From positions 62,001-126,000 of the forward strand of contig JAEXRL010000001.1 of NCBI GenBank assembly GCA_023440825.1: a stretch of 64,000 nt of DNA, in the 5' to 3' direction. The notes beneath the pieces are model-generated. The model worked only from the letters and a program-made list of their open reading frames with translations, searched no databases and was not told the origin of the DNA. Of the stretch, positions 16,735 through 26,120 are shown one piece after another; position 1 is the stretch's first letter; every line of letters starts with the position of its first letter. Source of the DNA: Pseudomonadota bacterium (GTDB lineage Bacteria > Pseudomonadota > Gammaproteobacteria > Burkholderiales > Burkholderiaceae_B). The translations under genes were made by a program, and so were the position numbers.

Positions 16735-18513
16735 GTGGCTGCTGTCAAATCTTCTTTGCCTCGCCGCCAGTTTGATGTGGTGGTAGTAGGAGCCGGCGGC
16801 GCCGGCATGCGTTGTTCCTTGCAACTTGCACAGGCAGGCTTGTCTGTCGCGGTGTTATCCAAGGTGTTCCCTACGCGTTCTCATACCGTAGCGGCTCAAG
16901 GCGGTGTTAGTGCAGCACTGGGTAACATGAGCGAGGATCACTGGTATTGGCATATGTACGATACCGTTAAGGGTTCTGACTGGCTGGGTGACCAAGACGC
17001 GATTGAGTTTATGTGTCGCGAGGCTCCACACGCCGTGTACGAGCTCGAGCATTTTGGTATGCCATTTGACCGTAACGCTGACGGTACTATTTATCAGCGT
17101 CCTTTTGGTGGCCACACCGCTAATTTTGGCGAGAAGCCTGTTCAGCGTGCCTGTGCAGCGGCCGACCGTACTGGTCATGCCATGTTGCACACCTTGTATC
17201 AGCGTAACGTCGCAGCCCGTACTCAGTTCTTTGTTGAGTGGATGGCTTTAGACCTGTTGCGTAACGAGGCGGGTGATGTATTGGGCGTGACCGCCCTGGA
17301 AATGGAAACCGGCGAGATCTACATTCTTGAAGGTAAGCGCGTGGTATTGGCCACAGGTGGTGCTGGTCGTATCTGGGCGGCCTCCACAAACGCCTTTATC
17401 AATACGGGTGATGGTCTGGGTATGGCAGCACGTGCTGGCATTCCTTTGCAAGACATGGAGTTCTGGCAGTTCCACCCCACAGGCGTAGCCGGTGCAGGAG
17501 TGCTTATTACCGAAGGTGTGCGCGGTGAGGGCGGTATCTTGCTGAACAAAGATGGCGAGCGCTTCATGGAGCGTTATGCCCCTAACCTGAAAGACTTGGC
17601 GCCTCGTGACTTCGTGTCGCGCTCCATGGACCAAGAGATCAAGGAAGGTCGTGGTTGTGGCGATGGCAGCTATGTAGTGCTTAAGCTGGATCACCTGGGT
17701 GCCGATGTGATTAAAAAGCGTCTGCCCTCAATTCGTGAAATTGCTATCAAGTTTGGTAACGTGGATCCGATCAAAGATCCTATCCCCGTGGTGCCCACCA
17801 TTCACTATCAAATGGGTGGTATTCCTACGAACTACTACGGCCAAGTTGTTACTCAAACGCCTAGTGGCGAGAACAAGATCGTTAATGGTCTTTATGCCAT
17901 TGGTGAGTGCGCCGCTACCTCTGTGCACGGTGCGAACCGCTTGGGCACTAACTCTTTGCTCGACCTGATTGTGTTTGGTCGTGCTGCTGGTAACCATATT
18001 GTTGACTCCCATCCTGAGCGCGAGCATGCTCACCAAGAGATCAACGGTTCTAGCATTGAGTTCTCTCAGGATCGTATTAATCGTATGGAGTCCCGTACAT
18101 CAGGCGAAAAAGCGCAAGATGTGGGCGATAAAATTCGTCACGCTATGCAGGCTCACTGTGGTGTTTTCCGCACCATGGATCTGCTGGAAAAAGGCGTGGA
18201 GAAAATCGAAAGCTTGGTACCTGAAGTGGACTCTGTGTACTTCAAAGACAAATCTAAAGTCTTTAATACTGCTCGTATTGAAGCCCTGGAAATTGAAAAC
18301 ATGATCGAAGTGGCGCGTGCAACGACACGCTCGGCCGCTGCGCGTACAGAAAGTCGTGGTGCGCATGCTCTGAACGATTTCCCTGAGCGCGATGATGAAA
18401 ACTGGCTGCGTCATACGCTGTGGTTTTCCGAGGGCAGCAAACTCGAATATAAGCCTGTGCAGATGGAGCCTCTGACTGCTGAGAGCATCCCTCCACAAGC
18501 CCGGACTTTCTAA
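16735..18513 (+). CDS. sdhA: Succinate dehydrogenase flavoprotein subunit
   Basis: 592 residues from GTG 16735, just after the sdhD stop; the open frame extends further upstream inside sdhD but without support. It oxidises succinate to fumarate with covalently bound FAD. The dinucleotide motif VVVGAGGAGMRCSLQLA, the FAD-attachment segment TRSHTVAAQGGVSAALG (His is the flavinylation site), the active-site region QFHPTGVAGAGVLITEG and HGANRLGTNSLLDL are all present. FAD attachment is helped by SdhE, encoded two genes downstream. Confidence 0.97.
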   Translation: MAAVKSSLPRRQFDVVVVGAGGAGMRCSLQLAQAGLSVAVLSKVFPTRSHTVAAQGGVSAALGNMSEDHWYWHMYDTVKGSDWLGDQDAIEFMCREAPHAVYELEHFGMPFDRNADGTIYQRPFGGHTANFGEKPVQRACAAADRTGHAMLHTLYQRNVAARTQFFVEWMALDLLRNEAGDVLGVTALEMETGEIYILEGKRVVLATGGAGRIWAASTNAFINTGDGLGMAARAGIPLQDMEFWQFHPTGVAGAGVLITEGVRGEGGILLNKDGERFMERYAPNLKDLAPRDFVSRSMDQEIKEGRGCGDGSYVVLKLDHLGADVIKKRLPSIREIAIKFGNVDPIKDPIPVVPTIHYQMGGIPTNYYGQVVTQTPSGENKIVNGLYAIGECAATSVHGANRLGTNSLLDLIVFGRAAGNHIVDSHPEREHAHQEINGSSIEFSQDRINRMESRTSGEKAQDVGDKIRHAMQAHCGVFRTMDLLEKGVEKIESLVPEVDSVYFKDKSKVFNTARIEALEIENMIEVARATTRSAAARTESRGAHALNDFPERDDENWLRHTLWFSEGSKLEYKPVQMEPLTAESIPPQARTF

Positions 18514-18527
18514 GGCAGGATACTGAA

Positions 18528-19244
18528 ATGAGTCAAACCCGTACACTCAAGTTTGAGATCTATCGTTACGATCCCGACAAAGACGATCGTCCGTACATGC
18601 AAAAGCTGGAAGTTACCTTGCAGCCTACCGATAAAATGTTGCTGGACGCTATTGTGCGCATCAAAAATGATGTGGACGACAGCTTGGCAATCCGCCGTTC
18701 TTGCCGTGAAGGTGTGTGTGGCTCCGATGCCATGAACATCAACGGGAAAAACGGTCTGGCATGTACGACCAACCTGAATGACCTCAAAGAACCCATAGTT
18801 TTGCGTCCTTTGCCTGGTCTGCCTGTTGTGCGTGATCTGATTGTGGACATGACCAACTTCTTTGATCAGTACCACTCTGTCAAGCCTTACTTGATTAACG
18901 ACGCCCCGCCGCCCGAGAAAGAGCGTTTGCAAACGCCCGAGGCGCGTGAAGAGCTAGACGGCTTGTACGAATGTATTTTGTGCGCATGCTGTTCTACCTC
19001 ATGCCCGTCATTCTGGTGGAACCCCGACAAATTCGTCGGGCCTGCAGGCTTATTGCAAGCATATCGATTTATTGCTGATTCCCGTGATGAGGCTACCGGT
19101 GAGCGTTTGGATAATCTGGAAGATCCTTATCGCCTATTCCGTTGCCATACCATCATGAACTGTACGGATGTGTGTCCAAAAGGGCTAAATCCGTCACTGG
19201 CTATCGGCAAGATCAAGGAAATGCTTGTACGGCGCAGTATTTAA
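18528..19244 (+). CDS. sdhB: Succinate dehydrogenase iron-sulfur subunit
   Basis: 238 residues carrying all three cluster-binding sets: [2Fe-2S] in SCREGVCGSDAMNINGKNGL followed by AC, [4Fe-4S] in CILCACCSTSCPSFWW, and [3Fe-4S] in CHTIMNCTDVCPKGLNP. It passes electrons from the SdhA flavin to quinone. GCAGG precedes the ATG; spacing of 14 nt from sdhA. Confidence 0.97.
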   Translation: MSQTRTLKFEIYRYDPDKDDRPYMQKLEVTLQPTDKMLLDAIVRIKNDVDDSLAIRRSCREGVCGSDAMNINGKNGLACTTNLNDLKEPIVLRPLPGLPVVRDLIVDMTNFFDQYHSVKPYLINDAPPPEKERLQTPEAREELDGLYECILCACCSTSCPSFWWNPDKFVGPAGLLQAYRFIADSRDEATGERLDNLEDPYRLFRCHTIMNCTDVCPKGLNPSLAIGKIKEMLVRRSI

Positions 19245-19260
19245 AAGGGCGTAAGCAGGT

Positions 19261-19521
19261 ATGGGAACTTTATCCGAACTGGAGCGTGCTCGTTTGCGCT
19301 GGCGCGCCCGTCGGGGCTTGTTGGAAAACGATCTGATCATTACCCGTTTTTTGGATCGTTTTGAATCCGAACTGACGGAGGTCGAGGTATCTGCCCTGAC
19401 TCGTTTATTCGTTATGGATGATACGGAGTTGCTGGACGTGCTGCTGGCTCGCAAAGAGCTGGCAGGCCCCTACGATACACCTGACATCCGGCGCCTTGTT
19501 GCAGTTATGAGAGAGCTTTAA
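19261..19521 (+). CDS. sdhE: FAD assembly factor SdhE
   Basis: 86-residue small helical protein (YgfY/Sdh5 family) that promotes covalent flavinylation of SdhA. The conserved RGxxE surface motif is seen in RARRGLLENDLIITRFLDRF (residues about 16-35). It sits between sdhB and gltA in the same operon, a normal arrangement in Burkholderiales. Confidence 0.93.
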   Translation: MGTLSELERARLRWRARRGLLENDLIITRFLDRFESELTEVEVSALTRLFVMDDTELLDVLLARKELAGPYDTPDIRRLVAVMREL

Positions 19522-19539
19522 TCTTTGAGGAAAAAAGTG

Positions 19540-20844
19540 ATGGAATTGTCAGATAAAAAGGCTACGCTATCGTTCTCCGATGGCACATCTGCTATCGAAT
19601 TTCCCGTGTACAAAGGGACGGTAGGGCCAGACGTAATCGATATTCGCAAGTTATACGGTCAAACAGGTTTATTCACCTACGACCCGGGCTTTATGGCGAC
19701 GGCTGCGTGTGAATCTGGTATTACGTACATTGACGGTGACAAAGGTCAGTTGATGTACCGGGGTTACCCGATTGATCAGTTGGCGGAAAGGTGCGATTTC
19801 ATGGATGTCTGCTACCTGATCCTGAATGGTGATTTGCCAGACAGTCAGCAAAAGCAAGACTTCGATTCGCTGGTGACGAACCACACCATGGTTCAGGAGC
19901 AAATGCAGCATTTTATCCGTGGCTTCCGCCCGGATGCGCACCCCATGGCAGTGATGACAGGTCTGGTTGGAGCGCTGTCAGCTTTCTACCACGACTCTAC
20001 CGACATCACTAACCCTCACCATCGTCATGTCTCGGCTATTCGTCTGATCGCGAAAATGCCAACGCTGGTAGCCATGACCTATAAGTACTCTTTGGGTCAG
20101 CCTTTCATCTATCCCAAAAACGACCTGTCTTACACAGGAAACTTTTTGCGCATGATGTTTGCGACACCATGCGAGGACTATCACGTTAACGAAGTTGTTG
20201 AGCGTGCTTTGGATCGTATCTTCATCTTGCATGCAGATCACGAGCAAAACGCCTCTACATCCACCGTGCGTCTGTGTGGCTCTTCTGGCACGAATCCTTT
20301 TGCTGCGATTGCTGCAGGGGTTGCTTGCCTGTGGGGTCCAGCTCATGGTGGTGCTAACGAAGCGTGCTTGAACATGCTGGAGCACTTGCAAGCGAATGGC
20401 GGTGTTGAGAAAGTTGGCGAGTTCATGGAGAAGGTCAAGGACAAATCGTCAGGTGTACGCCTGATGGGCTTTGGTCACCGTGTCTACAAAAACTATGATC
20501 CACGTGCCAAGTTAATGCAAGAAACTTGTAAAGAGGTGCTGGAAGCCTTGGGTCTGGAAAACGATCCCTTGTTCAAGCTGGCCATGGAGCTGGAGCGTAT
20601 TGCCCTGGAAGATCCATACTTCGTAGAGCGCAAGCTATACCCTAACGTAGACTTCTACTCCGGTATTGTGCAGCGTGCCATTGGTATCCCCACTTCCTTA
20701 TTTACCGCCATTTTTGCACTGGCGCGTACAGTAGGCTGGATTGCACAATGGAACGAAATGCTGTCTGATCCTGACTACAAAATTGGCCGTCCGCGCCAGT
20801 TGTACGTAGGTTCGCAGCGTCGCGACGTACCTGCAAAAGGCTAA
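19540..20844 (+). CDS. gltA: Citrate synthase
   Basis: 434 residues from ATG 19540, which follows GAGGA; the in-frame TTG at 19525 would place this ribosome binding site inside the coding region. It condenses acetyl-CoA and oxaloacetate. Type II enzyme with the N-terminal beta-rich domain and the motifs GYPIDQLAE, HADHEQNASTSTVRLCGSSG, WGPAHGGANEACLNML, catalytic MGFGHRVYKNYDPRAK and PNVDFYSGIVQRAIGIP. Last gene of the sdh operon, followed by a strong terminator. Confidence 0.97.
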   Translation: MELSDKKATLSFSDGTSAIEFPVYKGTVGPDVIDIRKLYGQTGLFTYDPGFMATAACESGITYIDGDKGQLMYRGYPIDQLAERCDFMDVCYLILNGDLPDSQQKQDFDSLVTNHTMVQEQMQHFIRGFRPDAHPMAVMTGLVGALSAFYHDSTDITNPHHRHVSAIRLIAKMPTLVAMTYKYSLGQPFIYPKNDLSYTGNFLRMMFATPCEDYHVNEVVERALDRIFILHADHEQNASTSTVRLCGSSGTNPFAAIAAGVACLWGPAHGGANEACLNMLEHLQANGGVEKVGEFMEKVKDKSSGVRLMGFGHRVYKNYDPRAKLMQETCKEVLEALGLENDPLFKLAMELERIALEDPYFVERKLYPNVDFYSGIVQRAIGIPTSLFTAIFALARTVGWIAQWNEMLSDPDYKIGRPRQLYVGSQRRDVPAKG

Positions 20845-20868
20845 GCCAGGCTCACGCGGTATGACTTA

Positions 20869-20894
20869 AAACGCACCATTTGGTGCGTTTTTTT
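20869..20894 (+). terminator. Rho-independent terminator after gltA
   Basis: Stem ACGCACC / GGTGCGT with a 4-nt loop, flanked by A-run and seven T residues (20888-20894). Confidence 0.92.
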
Positions 20895-20934
20895 ATGCCT
20901 GACAGTGTGATGCGCAGCAATAAGGGAACGTCAC

Positions 20935-21702
20935 TTACGCGTTCTTGTCCAGTTCGATCTTGAGGCGCTGTAAGCGCTGGCGACGAGCCTCACCTTCTTC
21001 GGCATCGCGTATGCTGTGCTGCACATAGTCTAGATGCTGTTCGGCGTGTTGTTTGGCCGCCTGTGGGTCGCCGTCCAAGATGGCGTGCATGAGCGCCTGA
21101 TGCTGGGCTGTTAATTCCTCGACTGCTTTTTGGTCATTAAACTGAAAAATAATACGTCGACTTTCCTGCACTGTGGAGAAGACCAGATCCACTAGGCTAC
21201 GCATCACTTGTAGCATGACTGCATTATGGCTGGCCTGAGCAATGGCCAGATGGAACTGCGCATCGGCCTTAGCAGCCTCGATGGCATGACCTTGTTGCTG
21301 CCGTAAAAGTAATTGTTCGAAGCAGTGCTGTATGTGTGCTTTGTCCTCATGGGTGGCACGTAAGGCCGCGTGCCAGGCACAACTGCTTTCTAGGGCCCGA
21401 CGGGTTTCCAGTACATCGTAGCGGTAAAATACGTCTTTTTGCAGCAAGGCGTTTACCGGTTCGATGAACTGTGCCTGCCACACCGCGTAGTCTGTTTGTA
21501 TATAGCTGCCACCACCGTGTCGGGTGTAGAGCAAGCCTTGGCTGCTTAGAATGCGTAGTGCTTCACGTATAGGGGCACGTGAGCTTTGAAGTAGTTCTGC
21601 CAGCTTGCGTTCGGAAGGCAAGCGCTCACCGGCTTCTAGCCCTTGCTCCTGAATCAGGGATTTGATTTTTTCAGCTAAGAGTTCAGACAGAGGAGTGCTC
21701 AT
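20935..21702 (-). CDS. lldR: FadR-subfamily GntR regulator, LldR/PdhR-like
   Basis: 255 residues from ATG 21702 (E. coli LldR has 258). A longer frame from 21759 would read through the TGGTCTAACCA operator, so the shorter start is preferred although its ribosome binding site is weak. N-terminal winged helix (SERKLAELLQSSRAPIREALRILSSQGLL) and C-terminal FCD domain with the expected metal-ligand pattern (AKADAQFHLAIAQASHN, then AQHQALMHAILDGD and HAEQHLDYV). It is divergent from an L-lactate permease gene, which suggests a lactate-responsive repressor. PdhR-like proteins share the architecture, so the effector is inferred. Confidence 0.85.
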   Translation of the reverse strand: MSTPLSELLAEKIKSLIQEQGLEAGERLPSERKLAELLQSSRAPIREALRILSSQGLLYTRHGGGSYIQTDYAVWQAQFIEPVNALLQKDVFYRYDVLETRRALESSCAWHAALRATHEDKAHIQHCFEQLLLRQQQGHAIEAAKADAQFHLAIAQASHNAVMLQVMRSLVDLVFSTVQESRRIIFQFNDQKAVEELTAQHQALMHAILDGDPQAAKQHAEQHLDYVQHSIRDAEEGEARRQRLQRLKIELDKNA

Positions 21703-21723
21703 ACACGAGTACTTTAGATCAAG

Positions 21724-21734
21724 TGGTCTAACCA
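21724..21734. promoter_or_regulatory. LldR-like operator O1
   Basis: TGGTCTAACCA, a palindrome of the form TGGTnnnACCA typical of FadR/PdhR/LldR regulators. It lies 22 nt upstream of the lldR start, suiting autoregulation. Confidence 0.65.
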
Positions 21735-21778
21735 TTTTAGTCATATATTCAGACTGCATGTGTAAAACAGGGTCAATT

Positions 21779-21807
21779 TTGCTGTTTTATTGAGGGTTAT
21801 CTCGAAT
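21779..21807 (+). promoter_or_regulatory. Weak candidate promoter of lldP
   Basis: TTGCTG, 17-nt spacer, TCGAAT. Each hexamer matches consensus at only four positions. It lies between the two operator-like sites. Confidence 0.35.
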
Positions 21808-21817
21808 AAAAAGAATG

Positions 21818-21828
21818 TGGTAAGGCCA
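21818..21828. promoter_or_regulatory. LldR-like operator O2
   Basis: TGGTAAGGCCA, one mismatch from TGGTnnnACCA. Its centre is 94 bp from that of O1, close to nine helical turns, with the candidate lldP promoter between. This resembles the two-operator arrangement known for E. coli lldPRD. Confidence 0.5.
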
Positions 21829-21943
21829 CTATGATGGAGTGAGCTTATGGATGACAACCTGATTAACAGGGGGATCAGGTAAGCAAGACCGGGCAAAGCG
21901 GCTTAAAGCCTGGATGCGTCGTAACTTGATAAAGGACGGATCT

Positions 21944-23722
21944 ATGACTGCGGTTTACACTCTTTTGGCGCTTGCGCCTTTACTTGTGGTGTTTGTATTA
22001 ATGGTGGGTATGGGGCGCTCAGCCAAGCTATCTATGGGGGCTGCCTATATTGTCACTGTCTTGCTAGCACTGTCTGTTTGGGGCACCTTACCTGCTACCG
22101 TGGCAGCGGCCACGATTAACGGGCTAGTCACTGCGATTACCTTGTTGTTTATTGTGTTTGGTGCGGTCTTGTTGTTGAATACCCTTAAGGAAAGTGGTGC
22201 CTTACGGGCGATACGGCAAGGGTTTATGGATATTTCTCCCGACCGTCGAGTACAGGTCATTATTGTTGCTTGGTTGTTTGGATCGCTGATTGAGGGCTCT
22301 TCGGGTTTTGGGACGCCTTCAGCGGTAGGGGCGCCTTTATTGTTGGCCCTAGGTTTTCCGGCCATGGCGTCTGTCATGGCCGTGCTGGTTATCCAGTCTA
22401 CACCGGTGTCCTTCGGTGCCGTGGGCACGCCCATGTTGGTGGGTGTCATGTCTGGCATTGATAATAAAGTGGATGTGGCCAATGCCATCGCACCGCTTAG
22501 CCCCGAGCAGTATCTGCAGCAAATTGTGATGGATGTGGCGCTTTTGCATGGCATGGTGGGGGTGTTTGTTCCCTTGATTCTGTGTGGCTTGCTGACTCGC
22601 TTTTTTGGTGCTGAGCGCTCGTTTACGCAAGGCTTGAAAGCCTGGAAGTTTGCCCTGTTTGCGGGCTTGGCCTTTACCGTGCCGTACTTTCTTATTGCTG
22701 CTACGCTAGGGCCGGAGTTTCCCTCAATGCTTGGTGCGCTCATCGGCTTGGCCATTACTATTAGTGCAGCGCGCAAGGGCTGGTTTCAGCCTAAAGAGGT
22801 ATTTGATTTTCCACCGCAAAGCCAGTGGGAGTCTCACTGGATGGGAACTCTACATCTAGAGCCTAGCGAGGAAGATCAGGCTGCGCCACGCTTTTCTGTT
22901 TTGCGTGCCTTTTCGCCCTATGTTCTGGTGGTTTTGTTGTTGATTTTTACGCGTACCGTACCGGCCGTGAAAGCATTTTTAACCGGTCCATCGACGACGC
23001 TACGATTCAGTAATATTTTGGACACCCCCATTTCCAGTGCGGCACAATTTTTCTATTCCCCCGGGTTTATCTTGATTTTGGTGTCTCTGGCGTGTATCGG
23101 TATTTTTAGCATGACTGGGCGTCAGTATTCGGCGGGCGTAAAAAGCTCGGTACATACCATGCTTAGTGCGGCACCAGCTTTGCTCTTAGCCGTACCCATG
23201 GTGCAAGTATTTATTAATTCGGCCTCTGCAGATGGCAGCTTGATCAGTATGCCGTTGATGCTGGCTCAAGGTGCGGCCGCGGTGGCGGGCGAGGCCTGGC
23301 CGAATATTTCCCCATGGGTAGGTAGTCTAGGGGCCTTTATTGCTGGCTCTAACACTGTGAGCAATATGATGTTTGCATACTTCCAGTTCTCCACGGCGCA
23401 GCACATTGGTCTGGGAGTTGATCAGACTGCCGTTGTAGTGGCTTTGCAGGCCGTGGGTGGCGCTGCAGGCAATATGATTTGTGTGCATAACGTGGTGGCG
23501 GCAGGTGCCGTAGTGGGTATGCTCAATCGGGAGGGGGAGATTGTGCGTAAGACCCTGATTCCTATGTGCTATTACGTTATTCAGGCGGGTTTGCTAGGAC
23601 AGGCTCTGATAACCGGTAATATGGTCTGGGGTGTGGCGGCAGTGGCTTGGCTGGCAATTTTCCTGGGCTTGAACAGCTATTACAAAGGGGTTGCACCCAC
23701 CTTGCAAACGGCAAACTCGTAA
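21944..23722 (+). CDS. lldP: L-lactate permease
   Basis: 592 residues from ATG 21944, preceded by AAGGACGG; the upstream in-frame ATG at 21914 lacks a good site. Lactate permease family, importing lactate (and often glycolate) with protons. About 13-14 hydrophobic helices are visible, with family segments FGSLIEGSSGFGTPSAVGAP, VIQSTPVSFGAVGTPMLVG, GSNTVSNMMFAYFQFSTAQ and VGGAAGNMICVHNVVAA. It is somewhat longer than E. coli LldP (551) because of a cytoplasmic loop near residues 285-320. No lactate dehydrogenase gene lies next to it. Confidence 0.95.
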   Translation: MTAVYTLLALAPLLVVFVLMVGMGRSAKLSMGAAYIVTVLLALSVWGTLPATVAAATINGLVTAITLLFIVFGAVLLLNTLKESGALRAIRQGFMDISPDRRVQVIIVAWLFGSLIEGSSGFGTPSAVGAPLLLALGFPAMASVMAVLVIQSTPVSFGAVGTPMLVGVMSGIDNKVDVANAIAPLSPEQYLQQIVMDVALLHGMVGVFVPLILCGLLTRFFGAERSFTQGLKAWKFALFAGLAFTVPYFLIAATLGPEFPSMLGALIGLAITISAARKGWFQPKEVFDFPPQSQWESHWMGTLHLEPSEEDQAAPRFSVLRAFSPYVLVVLLLIFTRTVPAVKAFLTGPSTTLRFSNILDTPISSAAQFFYSPGFILILVSLACIGIFSMTGRQYSAGVKSSVHTMLSAAPALLLAVPMVQVFINSASADGSLISMPLMLAQGAAAVAGEAWPNISPWVGSLGAFIAGSNTVSNMMFAYFQFSTAQHIGLGVDQTAVVVALQAVGGAAGNMICVHNVVAAGAVVGMLNREGEIVRKTLIPMCYYVIQAGLLGQALITGNMVWGVAAVAWLAIFLGLNSYYKGVAPTLQTANS

Positions 23723-23754
23723 TGCTTTGATGGGCTAAGCTAGTTTATAGATGT

Positions 23755-23790
23755 AAAAAGGGGCTGCACACGACTGTGCAGCCCCTTTTT
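23755..23790. terminator. Bidirectional terminator between lldP and maeB
   Basis: A 16-bp perfect stem AAAAAGGGGCTGCACA / TGTGCAGCCCCTTTTT with a 4-nt loop; the flanking A- and T-runs allow termination on both strands. A second hairpin (CTGGCGC / GCGCCAG, 23798-23818) follows. Confidence 0.95.
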
Positions 23791-23825
23791 GATGGATCTG
23801 GCGCATGAACAGCGCCAGCCATGTA

Positions 23826-26120
23826 TTACTTCGCTTCCTGAGCCTCTTGCTGAGCGTCAACAACGGCCAGTGTGGTCATATTGACAATACGGCGCACGGT
23901 GGCGCTGGTTGTCAGAATATGCACAGGTCGTGCTGCACCTAATAGGATGGGGCCCATGGCAACACCATTGCTACCCGTCATTTTCAACATGTTATAGGTG
24001 ATATTTCCTGCATCCAGGTTGGGAGTAATGAGTAGGTTGGCAGCACCACGTAACGTGGTGTCTGGGAATGCCTTGAAGCGGATGCTGTCTGACAGGGCAG
24101 AGTCAGCATGCATTTCGCCATCTACCTCGAGCTCTGGTGCACGTGCCCTGATCAATTCGCGTGCTTTTGCCATTTTGCGTGATGAAGCGGTTTTACGGCT
24201 ACCAAAGTTAGAGTGCGAGAGCAGTGCAATACGAGGCACTACACCAAAGCGTTTCACCTCTTCGGCGGCCTGTATGGTCATATCGGCGATTTGTTCCGCA
24301 CTGGGGTCTTCGTTTACGTGGGTATCACACACGAACAAAGTTTGTGACGGCAGCATGAGTACGTTCATGGCAGCCAGAGTGTGGTTATCGCTTTTCTTGC
24401 CAATGACTTCTTCTACATGGCTCAGTTGCTTATCGTAGTTGCTAGTTACGCCGCAGATCATACCGTCCGCGTCACCACGTTGCAGCAACATCGCTGCAAT
24501 CAAGGTGTTGTGCTTGCGGATCATGGCCTTGGCGATGTCAGGGGTGACACCGTCACGACCTTTCATCTGGTAGTAGGCACTCCAGGTTTCGTTAAAGCGT
24601 TCGTCGTCTTCCGGGTCAACCACTTCGATGTTTTTGCCGATTTCCAGACGTAAGCCTGCTTTTTTGACACGCATCTCAATCACGCTGGGGCGACCCACTA
24701 GTATCGGTTGTGCCAGCTTTTCATCAATGATGGTTTGGGCTGCACGCAAGATACGCTCGTCTTCGCCGTCCGCATAAATAATACGCTTGGGATCAGACTT
24801 GGCTTGCATGACCAGAGGGCGCATGAGCTGACCGGAGTGGTAGATCATGCTGATCAGTTTTTGGCGATAGGCTTCCATATCTTCGATGGGGCGAGCAGCC
24901 ACACCGGAGTCCATGGCCGCTTGCGCTACCGCTGGAGCGATTTGTACGATCAGACGAGAGTCAAAGGGCTTGGGAATAATGTATTCGGGTCCAAAGCTTA
25001 GGTCTTCGTCTGCATAGGCGGTGGAGACTTCGTCGTTTTGCTCGGCCTGAGCCAGTTCGGCAATGGCGTACACGCAAGCCAGCTTCATTTCTTCGTTGAT
25101 AACGCTGGCACCTACGTCCAGGGCACCACGGAAAATAAAGGGGAAGCACAATACGTTATTGACCTGATTCGGGTAGTCCGAGCGACCAGTGGCAATAATG
25201 CAATCGGGGCGTACGGCTTTAGCCAGCTCTGGACGGATTTCAGGCTCGGGGTTAGCAAGGGCCAAAATCAGTGGACGCTCAGCCATGGTTTTGATCATTT
25301 CGGCTGTTAATACACCCGGTGCCGAGCAACCCAGGAAAACGTCTGCATCGACGCAGCCGTCAGCCAGTGTGCGCGCGTCTGTGTCTTGGGCGTAACGGGC
25401 CTTGTTGGCCTCCATGTTTTCTTCACGGCCTTTCCAGATAATGCCGCGAGAGTCAGCAACATAGATGTTTTCGCGCTTCACACCCACCGCCACTAGCAAA
25501 TCTAGACATGCAATAGATGCTGCGCCTGCGCCCGAACATACCAGTTTGATTTCATCAATTTTTTTATTGACGACTTTCAAACCGTTAATGATGGCCGCGG
25601 AGGAAATAATGGCGGTACCGTGCTGGTCATCGTGAAAAACGGGGATCTTCATCCGTTCGCGCAGTTTTTTCTCGATGTAAAAGCACTCGGGCGCTTTGAT
25701 GTCCTCAAGGTTGACCCCGCCGAGCGTAGGCTCCATGGCGGCGATAATGTCTACCAGCTTATCCGGGTCGTTCTCGTTAAGCTCGATATCAAAGACATCA
25801 ATGCCTGCAAATTTCTTAAACAGGCAGCCTTTGCCTTCCATGACCGGTTTTGCAGCCAGTGGCCCAATATTGCCCAGACCCAGTACGGCAGTACCGTTGG
25901 TGATGACCGCGACCAGATTAGAGCGAGAGGTGTATTTAGCGGCAGCCTCATCACCCTCTTCATAAATGGCCATGCAGGCAGATGCCACACCGGGAGAGTA
26001 AGCCAGCGATAAGTCGTCCTGGTTGGCTAAAGTTTTAGTGGGGACAACCGAAATTTTTCCTGGCGTTGGGTATGCGTGGTAGTCCAGCGCAAGTTTGGCC
26101 AGATCGGCATTGGCATCCAT
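23826..26120 (-). CDS. maeB: NADP-dependent malic enzyme with phosphotransacetylase-like C-terminal domain
   Basis: 764 residues, the hybrid MaeB type. It decarboxylates malate to pyruvate, yielding NADPH. N-terminal malic-enzyme part (about 1-410) contains AYSPGVASACMAIYEE, VITNGTAVLGLGNIGPLAAK, FHDDQHGTAIISSAA and the nucleotide-binding segment CSGAGAASIACLDLLVAVGV. The C-terminal half (about 430-760) is related to phosphotransacetylase, is thought to be regulatory (acetyl-CoA sensing in enterobacteria) and ends with GVAMGPILLGAARPVHILTT. AGGAG lies 13 nt before ATG. Sits convergent to lldP, between gltA and sucA. Confidence 0.95.
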   Translation of the reverse strand: MDANADLAKLALDYHAYPTPGKISVVPTKTLANQDDLSLAYSPGVASACMAIYEEGDEAAAKYTSRSNLVAVITNGTAVLGLGNIGPLAAKPVMEGKGCLFKKFAGIDVFDIELNENDPDKLVDIIAAMEPTLGGVNLEDIKAPECFYIEKKLRERMKIPVFHDDQHGTAIISSAAIINGLKVVNKKIDEIKLVCSGAGAASIACLDLLVAVGVKRENIYVADSRGIIWKGREENMEANKARYAQDTDARTLADGCVDADVFLGCSAPGVLTAEMIKTMAERPLILALANPEPEIRPELAKAVRPDCIIATGRSDYPNQVNNVLCFPFIFRGALDVGASVINEEMKLACVYAIAELAQAEQNDEVSTAYADEDLSFGPEYIIPKPFDSRLIVQIAPAVAQAAMDSGVAARPIEDMEAYRQKLISMIYHSGQLMRPLVMQAKSDPKRIIYADGEDERILRAAQTIIDEKLAQPILVGRPSVIEMRVKKAGLRLEIGKNIEVVDPEDDERFNETWSAYYQMKGRDGVTPDIAKAMIRKHNTLIAAMLLQRGDADGMICGVTSNYDKQLSHVEEVIGKKSDNHTLAAMNVLMLPSQTLFVCDTHVNEDPSAEQIADMTIQAAEEVKRFGVVPRIALLSHSNFGSRKTASSRKMAKARELIRARAPELEVDGEMHADSALSDSIRFKAFPDTTLRGAANLLITPNLDAGNITYNMLKMTGSNGVAMGPILLGAARPVHILTTSATVRRIVNMTTLAVVDAQQEAQEAK

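Noticed and set aside
21703..21759. N-terminal extension of LldR by 19 residues
   Set aside because: It would cover the TGGTCTAACCA operator, and relatives begin at the later methionine.
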